The translations under genes were made by a program, and so were the position numbers. Of a stretch of DNA of 64,000 nt, positions 56,261-64,000 are shown piece after piece. Source of the stretch: Euwallacea fornicatus (Eukaryota > Arthropoda > Insecta > Coleoptera > Curculionidae); assembly GCF_040115645.1 (NCBI RefSeq), contig NW_027096050.1:430001-494000 (forward strand), written 5' to 3'. Numbering within the stretch: position 1 is the stretch's first letter; each line of letters begins with the position of its first letter. The notes below the pieces were generated by a model, which worked only from the letters and a program-made list of their open reading frames with translations, was not told the origin of the DNA and searched no databases.

Positions 56261-59200
56261 TCTCGTGGAGCTGATTAATTTGACACTTTATTTAAGAAAT
56301 TTGGTCCACAATTCCCGAAGTTATCGAGCTTAAAAATTTGAAAAGTCACAAAAGTTGTGTGTTTGAGCACTTAAAGTATTATTTTTCTTGGAAATCCAAC
56401 AAGATGCAATCATGATGTGTTGTGTCATCTTAACGATCTCGTCGAGCTGATTAATTTTACACTTTGTTTAAGACATTTGGTCATCATTTGTCGAAGTTAA
56501 CGAGATTCAAAATTTGAAAAGTCACAAAGTTGTGTGTTTGAGAACTTAAAGTACTATTTTTCTGGGAAATTCAACAAGATGCAATCATGATGTGTTGTGT
56601 CATCTTAACGATCTCGTCGAGCTGATTAATTTTACACTTTGTTTAAGACATTTGGTCATCATTTGTCGAAGTTAACGAGATTCAAAATTTGAAAAGTCAC
56701 AAAGTTGTGTGTTTGAGAACTTAAAGTACTATTTTTCTGGGAAATTCAACAAGATGCAATCATGATGTGTTGTGTCATCTTAAAGATCTCGTGGAGCTGA
56801 TTAATTTGACACTTTGTTTAAGAAATTTGGTCCTCATTTGCCGAAGTTATCGAGCTTCAAAGTTTGAAAAGTCACAAAAGTTGTGTGTTTGAGTACTTAA
56901 AGTACTATTTTTCTTGGAAATTCAACAAGATGCAATCATGATGTGTTGTGTCATCTTAAAGATCTCGTGGAGCTGATTAATTTGACACTTTGTTTAAGAA
57001 ATTTGGTCCTCATTTGCCGAAGTTATCGAGCTTCAAAGTTTGAAAAGTCACAAAAGTTGTGTGTTTGAGTACTTAAAGTACTATTTTTCTTGGAAATTCA
57101 ACAAGATGCAATCATGATGTGTTGTGTCATCTTAAAGATCTCGTGGAGCTGATTAATTTGACACTTTGTTTAAGAAATTTGGTCCTCATTTGCCGAAGTT
57201 ATCGAGCTTCAAAGTTTGAAAAGTCACAAAAGTTGTGTGTTTGAGTACTTAAAGTACTATTTTTCTTGGAAATTCAACAAGATGCAATCATGATGTGTTG
57301 TGTCATCTTAAAGATCTCGTGGAGCTGATTAATTTGACACTTTGTTTAAGAAATTTGGTCCTCATTTGCCGAAGTTATCGAGCTTCAAAGTTTGAAAAGT
57401 CACAAAAGTTGTGTGTTTGAGTACTTAAAGTACTATTTTTCTTGGAAATTCAACAAGATGCAATCATGATGTGTTGTGTCATCTTAAAGATCTCGTGGAG
57501 CTGATTACTTTGACACTTTATTTAAGAAATTTGGTCCACAATTCCCGAAGTTATCGAGCTTAAAAATTTGAAAAGTCACAAAAGTTGTGTGTTTGAGCAC
57601 TTAAAGTATTATTTTTCTTGGAAATCCAACAAGATGCAATCACGATGTGTTCTGACATCTTAAAGATCCCGTGGAGCTGAGTAATTTGACACTTTGTTTA
57701 AGAAATTTGGTCCACAATTCCCGAAGTTATCGAGCTTCAAAGTTTGAAAAGTCACAAAACTTGCGTGTTTGAGCACTTAAAGTACTATTTTTCTTGGAAA
57801 TTCAACAAGATGCAATCATGATGTGTTGTGTCATCTTAAAGATCTCGTGGAGCTGATTAATTTGACACTTTGTTTAAGAAATTTTGTCCTCATTTGCCGA
57901 AGTTATCGAGCTTCAAATTTTGAAAAGTCACAAAAGTTGTGTGTTTGAGCACTTAAAGTACTATTTTTCTTGGAAATTCAACAAGATGCAATCATGATGT
58001 GTTGTGTCATCTTAAAGATGTCGTGGAGCTAATTAATTTGACACTTTGTTCAAGAAATTTGGTCCACAATTCCCGAAGTTATCGAGCTTCAAAATTTGAA
58101 AAGTCACAAAAGTAGTGTGTTTGAGCACTTTAAGTACTATTTTTCTTCGAAATCCAACAAGATGCAATCACGATGTGTTGTGTCATCTTAAAGATGTCGT
58201 GGAGCTAATTAATTTGACACTTTGTTCAAGAAATTTGGTCCACAATTCCCGAAGTTATCGAGCTTCAAAATTTGAAAAGTCACAAAAGTAGTGTGTTTGA
58301 GCACTTTAAGTACTATTTTTCTTCGAAATCCAACAAGATGCAATCACGATGTGTTGTGTCATCTTAAAGATGTCGTGGAGCTAATTAATTTGACACTTTG
58401 TTCAAGAAATTTGGTCCACAATTCCCGAAGTTATCGAGCTTCAAAATTTGAAAAGTCACAAAAGTAGTGTGTTTGAGCACTTTAAGTACTATTTTTCTTC
58501 GAAATCCAACAAGATGCAATCACGATGTGTTGTGACATCTTAAAGATGTCGTGGAGCTGATTAATTTGACACTTTGTTTAAGAAATTTGGTCCACAATTC
58601 CCGAAGTTATCGAGCTTCAAAGTTTGAAAAGTCACAAAACTTGCGTGTTTGAGCACATAAAGTACTATTTTTCTTGGAAATTCAACAAGATGCAATCATG
58701 ATGTGTTCTGACATCTTAAAGATCCCGTGGAGCTGAGTAATTTGACACTTTGTTTAAGAAATTTGGTCCACAATTCCCGAAGTTATCGAGCTTCAAAGTT
58801 TGAAAAGTCACAAAAGTTGTGTGTTTGAGTACTTAAAGTACTATTTTTCTTGGAAATTCAACAAGATGCAATCATGATGTGTTGTGTCATCTTAAAGATC
58901 TCGTGGAGCTGATTAATTTGACACTTTATTTAAGAAATTTGGTCCACAATTCCCGAAGTTATCGAGCTTAAAAATTTGAAAAGTCACAAAAGTTGTGTGT
59001 TTGAGCACTTAAAGTATTATTTTTCTTGGAAATCCAACAAGATGCAATCACGATGTGTTCTGACATCTTAAAGATCCCGTGGAGCTGAGTAATTTGACAC
59101 TTTGTTTAAGAAATTTGGTCCACAATTCCCGAAGTTATCGAGCTTCAAAGTTTGAAAAGTCACAAAACTTGCGTGTTTGAGCACTTAAAGTACTATTTTT

Positions 59201-60465
59201 CTTGGAAATTCAACAAGATGCAATCATGATGTGTTGTGTCATCTTAAAGATCTCGTGGAGCTGATTAATTTGACACTTTATTTAAGAAATTTGGTCCACA
59301 ATTCCCGAAGTTATCGAGCTTAAAAATTTGAAAAGTCACAAAAGTTGTGTGTTTGAGCACTTAAAGTATTATTTTTCTTGGAAATCCAACAAGATGCAAT
59401 CACGATGTGTTCTGACATCTTAAAGATCCCGTGGAGCTGAGTAATTTGACACTTTGTTTAAGAAATTTGGTCCACAATTCCCGAAGTTATCGAGCTTCAA
59501 ATTTTGAAAAGTCACAAAAGTTGTGTGTTTGAGCACTTAAAGTACTATTTTTCTTGGAAATCCAACAAGATGCAATCACGATGTGTTGTGTCATCTTAAA
59601 GATGTCGTGGAGCTAATTAATTTGACACTTTGTTCAAGAAATTTGGTCCACAATTCCCGAAGTTATCGAGCTTCAAAATTTGAAAAGTCACAAAAGTAGT
59701 GTGTTTGAGCACTTTAAGTACTATTTTTCTTCGAAATCCAACAAGATGCAATCACGATGTGTTGTGACATCTTAAAGATGTCGTGGAGCTAATTAATTTG
59801 ACACTTTGTTCAAGAAATTTGGTCCACAATTCCCGAAGTTATCGAGCTTCAAAATTTGAAAAGTCACAAAAGTAGTGTGTTTGAGCACTTTAAGTACTAT
59901 TTTTCTTCGAAATCCAACAAGATGCAATCACGATGTGTTGTGACATCTTAAAGATGTCGTGGAGCTGATTAATTTGACACTTTGTTCAAGAAATTTGGTC
60001 CACAATTCCCGAAGTTATCGAGCTTCAAAATTTGAAAAGTCACAAAAGTAGTGTGTTTGAGCACTTTAAGTACTATTTTTCTTCGAAATCCAACAAGATG
60101 CAATCACGATGTGTTATGTCATCTTAAAGATCTCGTGGAGCTGATTAATTTGACACTTTGTTCAAGAAATTTGGTCCACAATTCCCGAAGTTATCGAGCT
60201 TCAAAGTTTGAAAAGTCACAAAACTTGCGTGTTTGAGCACATAAAGTACTATTTTTCTTGGAAATTCAACAAGATGCAATCATGATGTGTTGTGTCATCT
60301 TAAAGATCTCGTCGAGCTGAGTAATTTGACACTTTGTTTAAGAAATTTGGTCCACAATTCCCGAAGTTATCGAGCTTCAAAGTTTGAAAAGTCACAAAAC
60401 TTGCGTGTTTGAGCACATAAAGTACTATTTTTCTTGGAAATTCAACAAGATGCAATCATGATGTG

Positions 60466-62226
60466 TTCTGACATCTTAAAGATCCCGTGGAGCTGAGTAA
60501 TTTGACACTTTGTTTAAGAAATTTGGTCCACAATTCCCGAAGTTATCGAGCTTCAAAGTTTGAAAAGTCACAAAAGTTGTGTGTTTGAGTACTTAAAGTA
60601 CTATTTTTCTTGGAAATTCAACAAGATGCAATCATGATGTGTTGTGACATCTTAAAGATCTCGTGGAGCTGATTAATTTGACACTTTGTTCAAGAAATTT
60701 GGTCCACAATTCCCGAAGTTATCGAGCTTCAAAGTTTGAAAAGTCACAAAAGTTGTGTGTTTGAGTACTTAAAGTACTATTTTTCTTGGAAATTCAACAA
60801 GATGCAATCATGATGTGTTGTGACATCTTAAAGATCTCGTCGAGCTGATTAATTTGACACTTCGTTTATGAAATTTGGTCCTCATTTGCCGAAGTTATCG
60901 AGCTTCAAAATTTGAAAAGTCACAAAAGTTGTGTGTTTGAGCACTTAAAGTACTATTTTTCTTCGAAATCCAACAAGATGCAATCACGATGTGTTGTGAC
61001 ATCTTAAAGATCTCGTGGAGCTGATTAATTTGACACTTTGTTCAAGAAATTTGGTCCACAATTCCCGAAGTTATCGAGCTTCAAAATTTGAAAAGTCACA
61101 AAAGTAGTGTGTTTGAGCACTTTAAGTACTATTTTTCTTCGAAATCCAACAAGATGCAATCACGATGTGTTGTGACATCTTAAAGATGTCGTGGAGCTGA
61201 TTAATTTGACACTTTGTTTAAGAAATTTGGTCCACAATTCCCGAAGTTATCGAGCTTCAAAGTTTGAAAAGTCACAAAACTTGCGTGTTTGAGCACATAA
61301 AGTACTATTTTTCTTGGAAATTCAACAAGATGCAATCATGATGTGTTCTGACATCTTAAAGATCCCGTGGAGCTGAGTAATTTGACACTTTGTTTAAGAA
61401 ATTTGGTCCACAATTCCCGAAGTTATCGAGCTTCAAAGTTTGAAAAGTCACAAAAGTTGTGTGTTTGAGTACTTAAAGTACTATTTTTCTTGGAAATTCA
61501 ACAAGATGCAATCATGATGTGTTGTGTCATCTTAAAGATCTCGTGGAGCTGATTAATTTGACACTTTATTTAAGAAATTTGGTCCACAATTCCCGAAGTT
61601 ATCGAGCTTAAAAATTTGAAAAGTCACAAAAGTTGTGTGTTTGAGCACTTAAAGTATTATTTTTCTTGGAAATCCAACAAGATGCAATCACGATGTGTTG
61701 TGTCATCTTAAAGATCTCGTGGAGCTGATTAATTTGACACTTTGTTTAAGAAATTTTGTCCTCATTTGCCGAAGTTATCGAGCTTCAAATTTTGAAAAGT
61801 CACAAAAGTTGTGTGTTTGAGCACTTAAAGTACTATTTTTCTTGGAAATTCAACAAGATGCAATCATGATGTGTTGTGTCATCTTAAAGATGTCGTGGAG
61901 CTAATTAATTTGACACTTTGTTCAAGAAATTTGGTCCACAATTCCCGAAGTTATCGAGCTTCAAAATTTGAAAAGTCACAAAAGTAGTGTGTTTGAGCAC
62001 TTTAAGTACTATTTTTCTTCGAAATCCAACAAGATGCAATCACGATGTGTTGTGACATCTTAAAGATGTCGTGGAGCTGATTAATTTGACACTTTGTTTA
62101 AGAAATTTGGTCCACAATTCCCGAAGTTATCGAGCTTCAAAGTTTGAAAAGTCACAAAACTTGCGTGTTTGAGCACATAAAGTACTATTTTTCTTGGAAA
62201 TTCAACAAGATGCAATCATGATGTGT
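60466..62226. repeat. Pentameric higher-order repeat, 880-bp unit
   Basis: The variant TTCTGACATC followed by GATCCCGTGGAGCTGAG occurs at 60466, 61346 and 62226, 880 bp (5 x 176) apart, and next at 62930 (704 bp, 4 monomers). Within each unit the flanking monomers (AAACTTGCG type, AAAGTAGTG type with ACTTTAAG) keep their order while two internal monomers vary. Confidence 0.75.
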
Positions 62227-64000
62227 TCTGACATCTTAAAGATCCCGTGGAGCTGAGTAATTTGACACTTTGTTTAAGAAATTTGGTCCACAATTCCCGA
62301 AGTTATCGAGCTTCAAAGTTTGAAAAGTCACAAAAGTTGTGTGTTTGAGTACTTAAAGTACTATTTTTCTTGGAAATTCAACAAGATGCAATCATGATGT
62401 GTTGTGTCATCTTAAAGATCTCGTCGAGCTGATTAATTTGACACTTCGTTTATGAAATTTGGTCCTCATTTGCCGAAGTTATCGAGCTTCAAAATTTGAA
62501 AAGTCACAAAAGTTGTGTGTTTGAGCACTTAAAGTACTATTTTTCTTCGAAATCCAACAAGATGCAATCACGATGTGTTGTGACATCTTAAAGATCTCGT
62601 GGAGCTGATTAATTTGACACTTTGTTCAAGAAATTTGGTCCACAATTCCCGAAGTTATCGAGCTTCAAAATTTGAAAAGTCACAAAAGTAGTGTGTTTGA
62701 GCACTTTAAGTACTATTTTTCTTCGAAATCCAACAAGATGCAATCACGATGTGTTGTGACATCTTAAAGATGTCGTGGAGCTGATTAATTTGACACTTTG
62801 TTTAAGAAATTTGGTCCACAATTCCCGAAGTTATCGAGCTTCAAAGTTTGAAAAGTCACAAAACTTGCGTGTTTGAGCACATAAAGTACTATTTTTCTTG
62901 GAAATTCAACAAGATGCAATCATGATGTGTTCTGACATCTTAAAGATCCCGTGGAGCTGAGTAATTTGACACTTTGTTTAAGAAATTTGGTCCACAATTC
63001 CCGAAGTTATAGAGCTTCAAAGTTTGAAAAGTCACAAAAGTTGTGTGTTTGAGTACTTAAAGTACTATTTTTCTTGGAAATTCAACAAGATGCAATCATG
63101 ATGTGTTGTGTCATCTTAAAGATCTCGTGGAGCTGATTAATTTGACACTTTATTTAAGAAATTTGGTCCACAATTCCCGAAGTTATCGAGCTTAAAACTT
63201 TGAAAAGTCACAAAAGTTGTGTGTTTGAGCACTTAAAGTATTATTTTTCTTGGAAATCCAACAAGATGCAATCACGATGTGTTCTGACATCTTAAAGATC
63301 CCGTGGAGCTGAGTAATTTGACACTTTGTTTAAGAAATTTGGTCCACAATTCCCGAAGTTATCGAGCTTCAAAGTTTGAAAAGTCACAAAACTTGCGTGT
63401 TTGAGCACTTAAAGTACTATTTTTCTTGGAAATTCAACAAGATGCAATCATGATGTGTTGTGTCATCTTAAAGATCTCGTGGAGCTGATTAATTTGACAC
63501 TTTATTTAAGAAATTTGGTCCACAATTCCCGAAGTTATCGAGCTTCAAAATTTGAAAAGTCACAAAAGTTGTGTGTTTGAGCACTTAAAGTACTATTTTT
63601 CTTCGAAATCCAACAAGATGCAATCACGATGTGTTGTGACATCTTAAAGATCTCGTGGAGCTGATTAATTTGACACTTTGTTCAAGAAATTTGGTCCACA
63701 ATTCCCGAAGTTATCGAGCTTCAAAATTTGAAAAGTCACAAAAGTAGTGTGTTTGAGCACTTTAAGTACTATTTTTCTTCGAAATCCAACAAGATGCAAT
63801 CACGATGTGTTCTGACATCTTAAAGATCCCGTGGAGCTGAGTAATTTGACACTTTGTTTAAGAAATTTGGTCCACAATTCCCGAAGTTATCGAGCTTCAA
63901 AGTTTGAAAAGTCACAAAACTTGCGTGTTTGAGCACTTAAAGTACTATTTTTCTTGGAAATTCAACAAGATGCAATCATGATGTGTTGTGTCATCTTAAA

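Larger units (their letters stand above)
53982..64000. repeat. 176-bp satellite array, right arm, distinct subfamilies
   Basis: The same 176-bp repeat in the same orientation, but dominated by monomers with AGAAATTTGGTCCTCATTTGCCGAAG and, further right, GGTCCACAATTCCCGAAG, with GTGGAGCTGA in place of GTCGAGCTGA. Typical left-arm monomers occur only at about 54.6-55.2 and 56.4-56.8 kb. No genes are seen. The array runs off the right edge. Confidence 0.97.

Overview
The window is eukaryotic and AT-rich, and very probably comes from an arthropod. It holds one long head-to-tail satellite DNA array with a period of 176 bp. A single 15.2-kb Maverick/Polinton (adintovirus-like) element is inserted into it. 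The arthropod assignment rests on the type of element and on TATA plus TCAGT-type core promoters inside it; the species cannot be named from the sequence.

Layout. Positions 1-38788 are satellite (about 220 monomers) with nested higher-order organisation: 352-bp dimers, 527-bp trimers and multi-kilobase duplicated blocks. Positions 38789-53981 are the element. It has 562-bp terminal inverted repeats (TIRs) that differ at only four positions I can count, termini beginning AGTAGTAG, and a perfect 6-bp target-site duplication (GAGCTG) that reconstitutes an uninterrupted satellite monomer. Positions 53982-64000 are satellite again, drifting into a different monomer subfamily. No host gene, tRNA, rRNA or CRISPR array is visible.

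Element gene order. At the left end is a small plus-strand membrane-protein gene broken by an in-frame TGA. A leftward block follows, read on the minus strand from about 49.04 kb to 39.9 kb: packaging ATPase, conserved Maverick protein, coiled-coil fibre-like protein, DDE integrase with C-terminal chromodomain, a conserved unknown, a decayed matrix-metalloproteinase-like gene, a small OB-fold-like protein, and the 1256-aa protein-primed family B DNA polymerase. A rightward block (49.13-52.48 kb) carries the virion genes: phospholipase A2/membrane-active protein, adenain-like protease, penton-like minor capsid protein and double-jelly-roll major capsid protein. Two small minus-strand genes lie at the right end. 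The two blocks diverge from an 86-bp intergenic region with TATA-like elements on both strands. The TIRs carry an inward-facing TATA box in front of the end genes.

How the genes fit together. Polymerase, integrase and TIRs make up replication and integration. ATPase, protease, the two capsid proteins and the PLA2 protein make up a virion. All of the core reading frames look intact, so the insertion is recent and may be close to functional. The two accessory secreted or membrane genes (metalloproteinase and glycoprotein) are broken.

Most interesting points: (1) a canonical A AAA AAC slippery heptamer, in the correct frame, seven bases before the PLA2 stop; a -1 shift there leads into the protease frame, which has no AUG before its conserved core; (2) a captured, now decayed, secreted metalloproteinase with a cysteine switch; (3) a chromodomain integrase on an element lodged in satellite heterochromatin; (4) nested higher-order repeat structure and a change of satellite subfamily around the insertion.
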